A stretch of DNA of 64,000 bases from Aquibacillus saliphilus (GCF_020404745.1 NZ_JAIZAP010000007.1:1-64000); one strand, 5' to 3'; counted from the first letter of the stretch, positions 43,180-52,299 are shown. Numbers and translations are program-made. Notes: generated by a model not told the origin, from the sequence alone.

Positions 43180-44424
43180 ATGTCAAACTTTCAGGAATCT
43201 CTCGAAAAGTATGCAAAGCTAGCAATTGAAACCGGTGTTAATCTACAAACAGGACAAGGATTAATTTTGAATGCGCCAGTGGAAGCGGCTGAATTTGTAA
43301 GGCTAGTTGTCAAAGAGGCCTACGCAGCTGGTGCGAAGAATGTTCATGTTGAATGGAATGATGAGGATCTTACATATTTAAAAATGAAGCATGCACCAAT
43401 GGAAGTGTTAGAGAACTTTCCGAAATGGCGCGCACAGGGCTTAGAAGAAATGGCAAAGGATGACTATGCATTATTAACAATTTATGGTGAAAATCCTGAC
43501 TTGTTAAAAGATATCGACGCAGCTAGAATATCTGCCACTAGTAAGGCAGGGGCTGAGGCATTAACCGAATACCGTAATTTTATTATGAATGATAAAATCA
43601 GCTGGTCAATTGTCGGTTATCCAACAAGGTCTTGGGCAGAAAAAGTGTTTCCTGACGTTTCTAGTGATGAGGCACAACGTAAATTATGGGATAACATATT
43701 CAAAATCGTTAGAATTGATAAGGAAAGTCCGGTGGATGCTTGGAATAAACACAATGAAACATTACGGATAGCTAGAGAATATTTGAATGAAAAGCAGTAC
43801 ACCAAGCTTATCTATCAAACAGAAGGAACTGATTTAACAATCGAACTACCTAAAAACCATATATGGCATGGTGGATCGGCTGTATCTGAAACAGGCACTG
43901 AATTTAATCCTAATATGCCAACAGAAGAAGTATTCACAATGCCAGCCAAGTATGGTGTCAATGGAATAGTTTCGAGTACAAAGCCGTTGAGCTATGGTGG
44001 AAATCTTATCGACAAATTTAAATTAACATTTAAGGATGGTAAAGTTGTTGATTTCACTGCTGAACAAGGCGAAGAGTCATTAAAGCACCTTCTAGATACT
44101 GATGAAGATGGAGCACGTCGCCTAGGTGAAGTAGCACTTGTACCGCACCAATCACCTATTTCACAGTCCGGAATTATTTTTTACAATACGTTATTTGATG
44201 AAAATGCTTCCTGCCACTTAGCACTTGGTAAGGCTTATCCGACCAACATTGAAAATGGTCCAAACATGAGTGAACAAGAAATGGACAAGTTCGGAGTTAA
44301 TGATAGCTTGGTTCATGAGGACTTTATGATTGGTTCTGCCACACTTAATATAGATGGGGTAACCGAAGATGGAAAAACAGAAGCAATTTTCAGAGATGGC
44401 AACTGGGCAATCTCTTTTGACTAA
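43180..44424 (+). CDS. ampS: M29-family metallo-aminopeptidase (AmpS-like), copy 2
   Basis: The 414-residue protein is a full-length paralogue of the enzyme at 23524-24765, sharing long stretches such as NPNMPTEEVFTMP, KYGVNGIVSSTKPLSYGGN, LVPHQSPISQSGIIFYNTLF and DENASCHLALGKAYPTNI. All likely metal ligands in these blocks are kept, so both copies should be active. The N-terminal halves differ more (for example FVRLVVKEAYAAGAKNVHVE here). AGTGGAGGTCATACG precedes the ATG. Element E3 ends about 100 bases upstream. Ends in a terminator shared with ligD. Confidence 0.93.
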   Translation: MSNFQESLEKYAKLAIETGVNLQTGQGLILNAPVEAAEFVRLVVKEAYAAGAKNVHVEWNDEDLTYLKMKHAPMEVLENFPKWRAQGLEEMAKDDYALLTIYGENPDLLKDIDAARISATSKAGAEALTEYRNFIMNDKISWSIVGYPTRSWAEKVFPDVSSDEAQRKLWDNIFKIVRIDKESPVDAWNKHNETLRIAREYLNEKQYTKLIYQTEGTDLTIELPKNHIWHGGSAVSETGTEFNPNMPTEEVFTMPAKYGVNGIVSSTKPLSYGGNLIDKFKLTFKDGKVVDFTAEQGEESLKHLLDTDEDGARRLGEVALVPHQSPISQSGIIFYNTLFDENASCHLALGKAYPTNIENGPNMSEQEMDKFGVNDSLVHEDFMIGSATLNIDGVTEDGKTEAIFRDGNWAISFD

Positions 44425-44440
44425 ATGAAAATAGTGTGTG

Positions 44441-44471
44441 AAATGCTTGGGAACACCACCCAAGCATTTTT
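44441..44471. terminator. Terminator between the second aminopeptidase gene and ligD (bidirectional)
   Basis: AAATGCTTGGG and CCCAAGCATTT pair perfectly, with T-run on the plus side. The stop codon of convergent ligD is at its edge. Confidence 0.85.
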
Positions 44472-46290
44472 AATTATCGTCAACAAATTCCTTAACTAGC
44501 TGTAAGTCCTGCGTGCGACGTGTTTCCTGGTAGCTCGCGAATGGACAGCCGAGTTGTTTGACCCTATCTACTACTGTCTCAATCGTGAAATTAATTGGTG
44601 ATAGGGAATCATTGACTTCTTTCCAAAACAGTGGCGTTGAAACTGTTGCTTGCTTGTTAATTCTCGGTGAATAAGGTGCAATTAATGTCTTGTCTTTGCC
44701 GTGCTGCACATAATCAATATATAAGCGGTTATGGCGGTTTTTTTTGAATCGCTCCGTCGTAAACAGGTCGGGGTGCTTTTTCTCTAGTAAATAGGCTATT
44801 GTTTGTGTGAATGTGGCGGTGTCTTTATATGTGATGCTACCTTTTGTTACAGGAATGTAGACCTGGAGTCCTTTATTGCCGGATGTTTTAACAAAGGATT
44901 TAAGTTGGAATTGATCAAGCAGTTCTTTAAGAAGCTGAGCGGCATAAATAGAAACAGGAAATTCCTCGATGCTAGGTGGATCTAAATCGAAAACAATCTC
45001 ATTCGGCTTATTCTCCCCCATAAACTGGAATGGAACATGGTATTCTAATGCACCGTGGTTTCCAAACCAAATCAGAGCATCAACACTACCACAGTGCAGG
45101 AGTGTTTCCTCATCCGCTTTTAATCCTGCAACAAAATCTGGTGCGTAACTGGGTAAGTGTTTTTGAAAAAAAGATTCTTCATCAACCCCATCTGGACAGC
45201 GAATTACTGTTAATGCTTTATTTGTTAAAAAAGGTAGCATATATGGTGTGATTTCGCGCAAATAAAGTAACAAATCTCCTTTAGTCAGCCCTTTTTCCTC
45301 CCAGAATACTTTATCTTGCTTCGAAAGATCTACTGTATCTGGAAACATAGCGAGAGCACTTCTAACCTCATTATATGTACACTGTTCAGGTGTTAAATCT
45401 AATCTGAACTCTTTAAAGACGGGTTCTCTTAATTCTCCGTCTTTGACGTCTAAGCAATTTACATCGACACAAATAGCAGGCGGTAACTGGTAAACGTCAC
45501 CAACTTTTGTCCCTTTAGAGGAAATGAATTTCTTTAATATAGTTAAATGCTCACCCTCCAACCCGTGTTTAAATTTACCTAGTGGTTCAAGCAAATGATT
45601 GTGATAGCTTGCAACTTCAAAATAGCCGTTTTCTTTGTTATATGTAGTCAGTACACCGGTGATTGTACGCCAGTTTTTAATTTTAAACCAATCACCATGT
45701 ACCTTTCCTAAAGTATATTTACTATCCATTCGCTTAGCTACGATACCTTCTCCGTGGTGCTCAACTATCTGTTTCCATAGGTCACTTTCATTAGAATAAC
45801 TGGAAATAAACCCTAAGCGTTCATTAAAGTATAACTCGCCCTCAACTCCTAAACCATCAAATAAATTCTTCAATTCTTTTTTTCTGGTTTGGTAGGTTTC
45901 TTTTGTAAGAGTTTTTCCATTCAAATCTAGTAAGTCAAACCCAAGTAAATGAGCGGGCCGGTCTAATGCTGCCTGCTTTATTTTATCATTTGATTTAAGT
46001 CGACCTCTTTGCTGTAATAGTGAAAAATTAGCTTGAAGTTTCGTGTTTAAAATAGCAATTTCTCCGTCTATTTTTAGAGGTAAATGAGAAGAGATTTTTC
46101 CTTGATTTTGTTTGCAATAACTAATAATTTCCGGGAAATTGTTGGTAAGATCTTTACCGTTTCTGCTAATTAAAAAAACATCATTTATCCCCCAATCTAA
46201 CACGGCACGAAATCCATCATATTTGACTTCGTAGCCCCATTGTTTCCCTTGAGGAGATTCGTCACTTGGCTTTGGTTGCATTAATTTCAA
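44470..46290 (-). CDS. ligD: ATP-dependent DNA ligase D (ligase plus polymerase/primase domains)
   Basis: The 606-residue NHEJ ligase has the Bacillus domain order. An N-terminal ligase comes first, with adenylated lysine K23 in YEVKYDGFRAVLDWG, motif IV EGIVAKRMDSKYTLG and motif V FKIKNWR. An archaeo-eukaryotic primase-type polymerase domain (about 310-600) follows, with NEIVFDLDPPS, VKTSGNKGLQVYIPV and RLYIDYVQHGKDKTL. No phosphoesterase domain, as usual in Bacillus LigD. I chose TTG 46290 because GAGGTGG lies 5 bases upstream. ATG 46320 has no ribosome site. Divergent from ku, its partner in end joining. Confidence 0.94.
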   Translation of the reverse strand: MKLMQPKPSDESPQGKQWGYEVKYDGFRAVLDWGINDVFLISRNGKDLTNNFPEIISYCKQNQGKISSHLPLKIDGEIAILNTKLQANFSLLQQRGRLKSNDKIKQAALDRPAHLLGFDLLDLNGKTLTKETYQTRKKELKNLFDGLGVEGELYFNERLGFISSYSNESDLWKQIVEHHGEGIVAKRMDSKYTLGKVHGDWFKIKNWRTITGVLTTYNKENGYFEVASYHNHLLEPLGKFKHGLEGEHLTILKKFISSKGTKVGDVYQLPPAICVDVNCLDVKDGELREPVFKEFRLDLTPEQCTYNEVRSALAMFPDTVDLSKQDKVFWEEKGLTKGDLLLYLREITPYMLPFLTNKALTVIRCPDGVDEESFFQKHLPSYAPDFVAGLKADEETLLHCGSVDALIWFGNHGALEYHVPFQFMGENKPNEIVFDLDPPSIEEFPVSIYAAQLLKELLDQFQLKSFVKTSGNKGLQVYIPVTKGSITYKDTATFTQTIAYLLEKKHPDLFTTERFKKNRHNRLYIDYVQHGKDKTLIAPYSPRINKQATVSTPLFWKEVNDSLSPINFTIETVVDRVKQLGCPFASYQETRRTQDLQLVKEFVDDN

Positions 46291-46445
46291 TTTAACCACC
46301 TCAAGCTGTAGTTTATGCATACTGATTGTTCTTAACCGTCTAGGATAGCAATTTTTTTAGCTGAGATGATAAGTTGACCTTGAAGGCAACACTGGGATAA
46401 AAGTAATTGAATCAGACAAACTAACATAAAAAGGAGGTCGTTCTT

Positions 46446-47324
46446 ATGCACACAATGTGGAAAGGTACGATTAGCTTCGGCCTTGTTAATATACCCGTTA
46501 AATTACATGCCGCAACCGAAAATAAAGATGTGAAACTCCGCCAACTTCATAAAGAGTGTCAATCTCCGATTAAATACGAAAAGATGTGCCCGGTATGTGA
46601 TAGAGAAATTGAAAACGATGAAATTGTAAAGGCATATGAATATGCAAAAAATAAATTTGTCGTCTTAACAGCTGAAGAAATTGAAGAGTTACAGGAAGAA
46701 CAAACGGATAAATCGGTTGAAATAGTCGATTTTGTCCAATTGGAGGAGATTGATCCAATCTATTTTGAGAAGAGTTATTATTTATCACCGAATGAGGGTG
46801 GAGGTAAGGCATATTCCTTACTGCGAAAAGCGTTAGAGGAAACAGGGAAAATCGGGGTAGCCAAAATGATCATCAGGTCTAAAGAGCAATTGGCAGCAAT
46901 TAGAGTCTATCAGAACACATTAATTGTTGAAACAATCCATTACCCTGATGAAGTCAGAAATGTACAAGACGTTCCAAATGTGCCAGAAGAAGTTGAACCA
47001 GTTAAAAAGGAATTGGATACCGCGAAACTGCTAATTGATCAGTTAACTGCGGAGTTTGACCCTGAGAAATATCAAGATGAATACCGAACAGCTTTACTCG
47101 ATTTAATTGAAGAAAAGAAAAATCAAGATCAGACAACAACTGCTAAACAAAAGGAAGTTCCAAACAATGTAACAAATCTAATGGATGCGCTTGAAGCGTC
47201 GTTGGACCGGGCTAAAACAACTAAGCCAAAGCCAGCTGCAGAAAAGAAAAAAACAACGGCGAAAAAGACAACAGCTCCAAAAAGGGCAAATCCACAGAAA
47301 AAACAAACAAAAAAGAATGCGTAA
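46446..47324 (+). CDS. ku: Ku protein, DNA end-binding NHEJ factor
   Basis: The 292-residue bacterial Ku forms a homodimeric ring on double-strand ends and recruits LigD. The start MHTMWKGTISFGLVNIPVKL is diagnostic. A CxxC pair (KMCPVCDREI) and the beta-barrel core (KSYYLSPNEGGGKAYSLLRK) follow. The C-terminal ~45 residues are an extended Lys/Ala/Thr/Pro-rich tail that probably binds DNA. AAAGGAGG precedes the ATG. In the shared ligD/ku gap, TTGACC at about 46375 with a -10-like ATAAAA 17 bases later could be a sigma-A promoter. Confidence 0.95.
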   Translation: MHTMWKGTISFGLVNIPVKLHAATENKDVKLRQLHKECQSPIKYEKMCPVCDREIENDEIVKAYEYAKNKFVVLTAEEIEELQEEQTDKSVEIVDFVQLEEIDPIYFEKSYYLSPNEGGGKAYSLLRKALEETGKIGVAKMIIRSKEQLAAIRVYQNTLIVETIHYPDEVRNVQDVPNVPEEVEPVKKELDTAKLLIDQLTAEFDPEKYQDEYRTALLDLIEEKKNQDQTTTAKQKEVPNNVTNLMDALEASLDRAKTTKPKPAAEKKKTTAKKTTAPKRANPQKKQTKKNA

Positions 47325-47329
47325 TAGAT

Positions 47330-47361
47330 ATCGTCCTACAGATCCTTCGTAGGGCGATTAT
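47330..47361 (+). terminator. Terminator after ku
   Basis: ATCGTCCTAC (47330-47339) and GTAGGGCGAT (47349-47358) form the stem (one G·T pair), followed by a T/A-rich tail. Confidence 0.7.
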
Positions 47362-47544
47362 TTATTAAATGGATCTTTTATAACGAGAGGATTTCCCGAC
47401 TTTTCAGTATCATTAAAAGTTTTACAGTTTATTTACTCTTCATAACAATTCAGTAACAACCATACAAAAAAGCTCATTTCGGTGCGAAAATTATATACAG
47501 AAGGGTAATAGGTAAGTAATCTGTAAAAAAAGGAATGAGCATGT

Positions 47545-48567
47545 ATGCAACGTGAAGCTTTTATTGATAATGCAAAGTTCTTTTTAATATTTTTGGTTGT
47601 CTTTGGTCATGTTATTCAACCAATGACAGCGAACTCAGAAACGATTGGAGTCATTTATCACTGGATTTACTTTTTTCATATGCCAGCTTTTATTTTTCTT
47701 GGCGGCTTTTTTGCAAAAGGATCGGGTAACAAAGGTTATTTAGCTAAATTGTTTAAAAAGCTTATCTATCCATATTTACTGTTTCAACTTATTTACACAG
47801 GCTATTACTTTTTAATTGGTATGGATGGATGGCAAACGACAGTCTTTAAACCACATTGGGCTCTATGGTTTTTACTAAGCTTGTTTTGCTGGCATCTACT
47901 TTTAATTGTGTTTAAGAAAATGCCGCCACTATTTAGTGTCGTAATTGCAATTGAAATTGGGATAATTATCGGGTATATAAGTGGAATTGGTCACACATTT
48001 AGTTTATCAAGAACCTTTGTATTTTTCCCGTTTTTCCTAATGGGATATTGGATATCAAAGGAGCAGTTGTTAAAGGTAAAGGCGAAGAGTGTAAAAGTTA
48101 CTGCCATTTTTGTAATGGCAATTGTAGCAGCAGGAATTATAGTTGCACCAACCTTCTCAACCAGCTGGTTACTTGGTTCAGAGTCTTACGCATCAATGGG
48201 GTATCCTGAAATTGGAGGATTTATTCGATTAGGAGTTTACCTTGTTGCAATTTTAATGGCGGTAAGTATTATGGCCTGGGTGCCAACAAAAGAAAGTTTT
48301 GTCACAAAATTAGGGCAGAGAACCTTATACGTTTATTTGCTCCATGGCATCTTTATTCAGTTTTTTAGGCAGGCTGATTTATTTAGGGTGAACAATTTGT
48401 TGGATCTGATAGGACTGATAGTAATATCGTTTGCAGTTGTCTTACTACTTTCTAGCAAACCTACCCTGACTTATACCCAGCCACTTATAGAAGGGAAATT
48501 TTCGTTGTTAAAAAATCAATTCTCACAAAATAAACCTAGGAGAAGAGAGGTTCAAATCGATAAGTAA
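47545..48567 (+). CDS. Acyltransferase-3 family integral membrane acyltransferase
   Basis: The 340-residue protein has about ten transmembrane helices. It carries the family start FIDNAKFFLIFLVVFGHVIQ (conserved His in GH) and YHWIYFFHMPAFIFLGGFFA, which resembles fucose-4-O-acetylase/OatA-type membrane domains without a secreted SGNH domain. It should transfer an acetyl or other acyl group to an extracellular carbohydrate; the target is unknown. AAAAAGGAATGAGC precedes the ATG. The C-terminal tail is basic and cytoplasmic. Followed by a bidirectional terminator. Confidence 0.87.
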   Translation: MQREAFIDNAKFFLIFLVVFGHVIQPMTANSETIGVIYHWIYFFHMPAFIFLGGFFAKGSGNKGYLAKLFKKLIYPYLLFQLIYTGYYFLIGMDGWQTTVFKPHWALWFLLSLFCWHLLLIVFKKMPPLFSVVIAIEIGIIIGYISGIGHTFSLSRTFVFFPFFLMGYWISKEQLLKVKAKSVKVTAIFVMAIVAAGIIVAPTFSTSWLLGSESYASMGYPEIGGFIRLGVYLVAILMAVSIMAWVPTKESFVTKLGQRTLYVYLLHGIFIQFFRQADLFRVNNLLDLIGLIVISFAVVLLLSSKPTLTYTQPLIEGKFSLLKNQFSQNKPRRREVQIDK

Positions 48568-48568
48568 A

Positions 48569-48597
48569 CGAATGTCCCTTACTATAAGGGGCATTCG
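48569..48597. terminator. Bidirectional hairpin between the acyltransferase and kinase genes
   Basis: CGAATGTCCCTT and AAGGGGCATTCG form a 12-bp stem (one G·T pair) with a 5-base loop, exactly filling the gap between the two convergent genes. Confidence 0.7.
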
Positions 48598-49464
48598 TTA
48601 TGTATATCGGGCTAAGATACGATCAACTGATGGTCCGTAACTTTCTCCGAAAATATTGAGGTGAACAAGCAGGTAGTATAGTTGGTATATAGGCTTTACT
48701 TCTTGATAGTTTCTAGGTAAAGGAAACACTTCTTCGTAAGCATGATAAAAATCCGATGAAAAACCACCAAATAATTCAGTGAAAGCAATTTCGAAGGCGT
48801 GATCGCCGTAAAAGACGGACGGGTCAATTAAATAAGGATTTCCATTTGCTCCTGTTAAGTAGTTTCCTCCCCATAAATCGCCGTGCAGCAAGGAAGCTTT
48901 TGGATGTTTGTCCATCCATTTGTCTAACGTACTTATTAGCTTTTCTAGACGTTCCCTTCTTTGTTTGAGCATACGTCCACGGCTAATGGCAAGTTCAAAT
49001 TGAGGTACTAATCGCTGGTTTTGATAATAAGTTAGCCAGCTATCAAAATAACCATTTCTTTGAGTTAGTGTACCCACAAATGTATCTTCTTCAAAACCAA
49101 ATTGTTCATTTGAATGAAGGTGCATTTGGGCTAATTGATTTCCAAGTAACGAACTAGTAGCATCTGCTTGATTCCCTTCAATCCAATCAAGAATCATCAA
49201 GCATTCTTCGCCGTTACGGGGCTCATCATAATAATATACATATGGAACGTGGATGGTTTTGGTTGATTCAATTAACGATAATCCTTTTGCCTCCACTCGA
49301 AAAAAATGCTCTGGAACCTGTTGATTGCCTTTAATAAAATACTGCTTAGCTTCTGTCTGTACATAGTAAGCTTCGTTAATGTCTCCTCCGGAAACCTGCT
49401 TAATGCATTTAATTTTTGTGTGATCACCAATTTTGGTTAAACCTGCTTCAATAAATGGTTTCAT
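48598..49464 (-). CDS. Fructosamine/ketosamine-3-kinase family protein
   Basis: The 288-residue protein has an aminoglycoside-phosphotransferase-like fold: QVSGGDINEAYYVQTEAKQY (nucleotide loop), YFIKGNQQ (Lys), the catalytic loop LLHGDLWGGNYLTG (HGD) and the metal motif LIDPSVFYGD. The HGDLWGGN loop is typical of the fructosamine-3-kinase group, which phosphorylates glycated amines so that they decompose (deglycation repair). Target is inferred. The upstream ribosome site is AGGATGG. It is the only minus-strand gene in this segment. Confidence 0.87.
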   Translation of the reverse strand: MKPFIEAGLTKIGDHTKIKCIKQVSGGDINEAYYVQTEAKQYFIKGNQQVPEHFFRVEAKGLSLIESTKTIHVPYVYYYDEPRNGEECLMILDWIEGNQADATSSLLGNQLAQMHLHSNEQFGFEEDTFVGTLTQRNGYFDSWLTYYQNQRLVPQFELAISRGRMLKQRRERLEKLISTLDKWMDKHPKASLLHGDLWGGNYLTGANGNPYLIDPSVFYGDHAFEIAFTELFGGFSSDFYHAYEEVFPLPRNYQEVKPIYQLYYLLVHLNIFGESYGPSVDRILARYT

Positions 49465-49536
49465 AAGTATTCCATCCTCATAGATAGTTTTTACTGGTAT
49501 AATCTTATCAAAAAAATTTAGTGTATTTCAAAATAG

Positions 49537-49591
49537 TTGTATTATTTGTTTAATAGTGTAAAATAAAGGTAGATAAAAGAAAGCGCTTTCA
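49537..49591 (+). promoter_or_regulatory. Promoter with overlapping cre-like (CcpA) box before the small gene
   Basis: TTGTAT (49537-49542) and TAAAAT (49559-49564), 16 bases apart, could be a sigma-A promoter. AGAAAGCGCTTTCA at 49578-49591 matches the catabolite-responsive consensus TGWAANCGNTNWCA at 13 of 14 positions and would lie just after the start point, where CcpA blocks transcription. Confidence 0.6.
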
Positions 49592-49609
49592 ATCATTGGA
49601 GGGGAAATA

Positions 49610-49777
49610 ATGGTGGATTTTTCATGCTGGGAAGAAAGTGTTAAGGAAAATTTAGGGCGTAGCCTAGACCAAACCGAACGGGAATTTTTATTATGGGTCC
49701 ATCAACAGGATAAAAAAGAGAAAGATGAAAAATTAGTTAAGAAGGAAAATAAAAAATATACATTTTTAGTATTTTAA
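49610..49777 (+). CDS. Small hypothetical protein (55 aa)
   Basis: A 55-codon frame from ATG 49610 to TAA 49777 has a strong GGAGGGG ribosome site, an upstream promoter with a cre-like box and its own terminator, so it is very likely a real gene. The protein starts MVDFSCWEESVKENLGRSLD and turns highly charged (DKKEKDEKLVKKENKK), with no signal or membrane segment. I do not recognise the family. The cre-like box suggests repression on preferred carbon sources (inference). Confidence 0.7.
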   Translation: MVDFSCWEESVKENLGRSLDQTEREFLLWVHQQDKKEKDEKLVKKENKKYTFLVF

Positions 49778-49803
49778 GCCTTGGACATTGTCTAAGGCTT
49801 TTG
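49776..49803 (+). terminator. Terminator after the 55-aa gene
   Basis: AAGCCTTGGACA and TGTCTAAGGCTT form a 12-bp stem (one G·T) overlapping the stop codon, then TTTG. Confidence 0.8.
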
Positions 49804-49994
49804 TTCTGTTTTAGGGAGGATTTTAAAGTTCATCATATCCTGCGATTGCAGTCGTGGCGATAATTTTTTGTTTTTTGCGAAGAATAATCCTGACAATAAA
49901 TACATAGTTATCTACGCTGACCTTTCGTATTAGCACTTTTTTGTGTACAATGAATAATCGATGGTTTCGATATGGAAAGGAGTTAAGGCTATAT

Positions 49995-51332
49995 ATGGAA
50001 AGAGAAAATTGGGCATCAAAATTAGGTTTTATGCTAGCCGCTATGGGATCTGCTGTAGGGCTGGGGAATATTTGGCGTTTTTCCTACGTTGTCGGTGAAA
50101 ACGGCGGGGGAGCATTTTTAATCCTTTACTTAGCTAGTGTGCTAGTTATTGGTGTGCCGCTTTTATTGGCAGAAGTTAGTATTGGTAGGAAGGCGCAGAG
50201 TGATGTAGTCGGATCCTTCCAAAAACTAGCTCCAGGAAAGCCTTGGTTTTTAGCAGGTTTTTTCGGTGTTGTGGCATCATTTTTAATTTTGGGTTTTTAC
50301 AGCGTTGTAGCAGGATGGTCAATGTATTATTTTTGGAATTATTTGACAGGAGAGCTTTTCGCAGTGCCGTCTGAGGGTTATGGTTTCATTTTTGATTCGT
50401 TTATTACATCTGTTTATCAACCCTTGTTTTGGCATGGACTATTTATGATTTTTACTATTTTTATAGTGTTAACTGGAGTAAAAAAAGGTATCGAATTTGC
50501 GAATAAGTTATTTATGCCAGCTCTTGCAATCTTACTGCTTCTTTTGGCAGGTTACAGTCTTTCTTTAGATGGTGCGATGGAAGGAGTACGATTTTTATTT
50601 CAACCTGATTGGTCTGTGTTAGATGACCCATCTGTGTATATAGCTGCTCTTGGACAAGCATTCTTTTCGTTGAGTTTAGGCGTAGGTACTATGATGACTT
50701 ATGGGAGTTATTTGTCGAAACAGCATCGCTTGCCTGGGGCTACCGTTGGAATTGGAATTATGGATACATTTTTTGCAATTATTTCAGGTATTGTTATTTT
50801 TCCAGCAGTATTCGCATTTCAAATTCAACCGGATTCGGGTCCAGGGCTAGTATTTATCATTTTACCAGATATTTTTGCACAAATGCCTTTTGGTGGTTTG
50901 GTTGGAATTCTGTTTTTCTTATCGCTAACACTGGCAGCGATATCGTCTTCAATTTCATTATTAGAAGTGCCGGTTGCATATTTTATTAGAGTTAAGAAAT
51001 GGAGTAGAAAATTTGCATCAATTGTGACGGGTTCTATCATGTTTGCTTTAGGTATAGCTGCTTCTTTAGGTATGGGTGGCTTGTCGCATATCACTCCAAT
51101 TGGCGATTATAATATTATGGATTCCATGGATTTTGTTGCATCGAACATCTTATTACCATTTGGTGGACTTGCAATGGCCTTATTCATTGGATGGCATTTT
51201 ACGAAGCAACAAGCCTTTGAGGCAACTGATCTAACTAATTCAGCCTTCCGTAACATTTGGTATTTGTTAATTCGTTATATTGTCCCGGTTTTAATCATTA
51301 TAATTTTTTTGAATACTTTAGAGATTATTTAG
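49995..51332 (+). CDS. Neurotransmitter:sodium symporter (NSS/SNF) family transporter
   Basis: The 445-residue LeuT-fold protein has 11 predicted helices. TM1 reads GFMLAAMGSAVGLGNIWRFS, with the broken helix and Na+-binding residues of bacterial NSS proteins (LeuT, MhsT, TnaT). TM6 carries FFSLSLGVGTMMTYGSYL. It should import an amino acid with Na+; the substrate is not readable. ATG 49995 follows GGAAAGGAG 11-12 bases upstream. The frame is open to 49941, but that extension is polar and has no ribosome site. Sodium coupling fits the saline lifestyle. Confidence 0.92.
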   Translation: MERENWASKLGFMLAAMGSAVGLGNIWRFSYVVGENGGGAFLILYLASVLVIGVPLLLAEVSIGRKAQSDVVGSFQKLAPGKPWFLAGFFGVVASFLILGFYSVVAGWSMYYFWNYLTGELFAVPSEGYGFIFDSFITSVYQPLFWHGLFMIFTIFIVLTGVKKGIEFANKLFMPALAILLLLLAGYSLSLDGAMEGVRFLFQPDWSVLDDPSVYIAALGQAFFSLSLGVGTMMTYGSYLSKQHRLPGATVGIGIMDTFFAIISGIVIFPAVFAFQIQPDSGPGLVFIILPDIFAQMPFGGLVGILFFLSLTLAAISSSISLLEVPVAYFIRVKKWSRKFASIVTGSIMFALGIAASLGMGGLSHITPIGDYNIMDSMDFVASNILLPFGGLAMALFIGWHFTKQQAFEATDLTNSAFRNIWYLLIRYIVPVLIIIIFLNTLEII

Positions 51333-51399
51333 TGAAAGATACCATTTTTTCATGGTATGCTTGGGTTTAGATTATATAGGGCAATAGGAGGCAGGATCG

Positions 51400-51675
51400 A
51401 TGGCTATTTCCAGTCAAGCAGTCTTATCAAAGATGATCAAAGAATTACAGGTAGCGACTACAGTGAAAGACCAAGAAGCAGTCCGAGAACATGTACATGC
51501 AGTTCGGTTGCTGTGTGATTTACTATTGGACGACCCTGAAACGGTCGAAATAGACCAGGAACAAGAAATGAAGAAAATGATTGGCGCTACTGATCAGCAA
51601 CCGATTAAGGATAAAAAATCTACACCATCGTTAGATCATGATGAAGGAAATGGAAAATCTATCTTTGATTTTTAA
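51400..51675 (+). CDS. ywdI: YwdI-like (DUF5327) protein
   Basis: The 91-residue soluble protein starts MAISSQAVLSKMIKELQVAT and is helical in its first ~50 residues, with a polar tail ending GKSIFDF, like B. subtilis YwdI. No function is known to me. It is followed after 14 bases by ywdK and then by gerQ/cwlJ on the other strand, which reproduces the B. subtilis ywdI-ywdK-gerQ-cwlJ neighbourhood and supports the assignment. ATAGGAGGCAGG precedes the ATG. Confidence 0.8.
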   Translation: MAISSQAVLSKMIKELQVATTVKDQEAVREHVHAVRLLCDLLLDDPETVEIDQEQEMKKMIGATDQQPIKDKKSTPSLDHDEGNGKSIFDF

Positions 51676-51689
51676 GCGGGGGAACAAAA

Positions 51690-52058
51690 ATGAAACTTTT
51701 TTTAATTATTGGTGTGATTAATGGTTTTCTAGCCGTTGCCTTAGGAGCGTTTGGAACTCATGGGCTAGAGGGAAAACTATCTGAAAAAGCAATAAAGACA
51801 TGGGAAAAGGCCGTTACGTATCAGATGTTTCATACGATGGCAATACTCGTTACTGGACTTTTATTGAATAAATTCCAAACACCTAGTTTTGTCATTGCTG
51901 GATGGTTTTTTGTTGTTGGTATTATTCTTTTTTCTGGAAGTTTATATATCTATGCACCTACAGGAATTAAGACGTTTGCAATGATTACTCCACTTGGTGG
52001 ATTAGCCTTTTTAATAGGCTGGGTACTTCTAGGCTATGCAATAATCAAATTTATTTAA
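51690..52058 (+). CDS. ywdK: YwdK-like DUF423 membrane protein
   Basis: The 122-residue protein has four transmembrane helices and the DUF423 pattern: GVINGFLAVALGAFGTHGLE, YQMFHTMAILVTGLLL, GIILFSGSLYIYAPTG and PLGGLAFLIGWVLLG. Members are widespread in bacteria, but the function is unknown. Cotranscribed with ywdI (14-base gap, AAGCGGGGG ribosome site). Its last 8 bases overlap the end of a convergent small membrane-protein gene. Confidence 0.87.
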   Translation: MKLFLIIGVINGFLAVALGAFGTHGLEGKLSEKAIKTWEKAVTYQMFHTMAILVTGLLLNKFQTPSFVIAGWFFVVGIILFSGSLYIYAPTGIKTFAMITPLGGLAFLIGWVLLGYAIIKFI

Positions 52059-52299
52059 TGTATAAAAATATAACAAAAACGATAATGATGAGAGCTCGTA
52101 ATACTTGCTGGATAAACTGAAAACTATTTTGCTTTTTCCATTCTACTAATGCCTCGAAGGTAAAGCTAAGAGCTAAAGAAAAGCAAGTAAACAGTGCCAA
52201 AAGCAAATGACCATATACGAGCGCTATTGCACCTAAGATCAATGTTAAAAACATCATAAGCACCTGTAGTTGTTCAAATTGTTGATAAGGATGCTTCAA
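52051..52299 (-). CDS. Small two- to three-helix membrane protein, unknown
   Basis: The 82-residue protein has hydrophobic segments at about residues 12-28, 30-48 and 62-80, and a basic linker (VEWKKQNSFQFIQQ). I do not recognise a family. The longest frame starts at ATG 52320, but that ATG precedes AGGAGG, so TTG 52299 (9 bases after it) is the better start, giving MKHPYQQFEQLQVLMMFL. It converges on ywdK with an 8-base overlap and lies downstream of gerQ on the same strand, separated by a hairpin. Confidence 0.6.
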   Translation of the reverse strand: MKHPYQQFEQLQVLMMFLTLILGAIALVYGHLLLALFTCFSLALSFTFEALVEWKKQNSFQFIQQVLRALIIIVFVIFLYIK

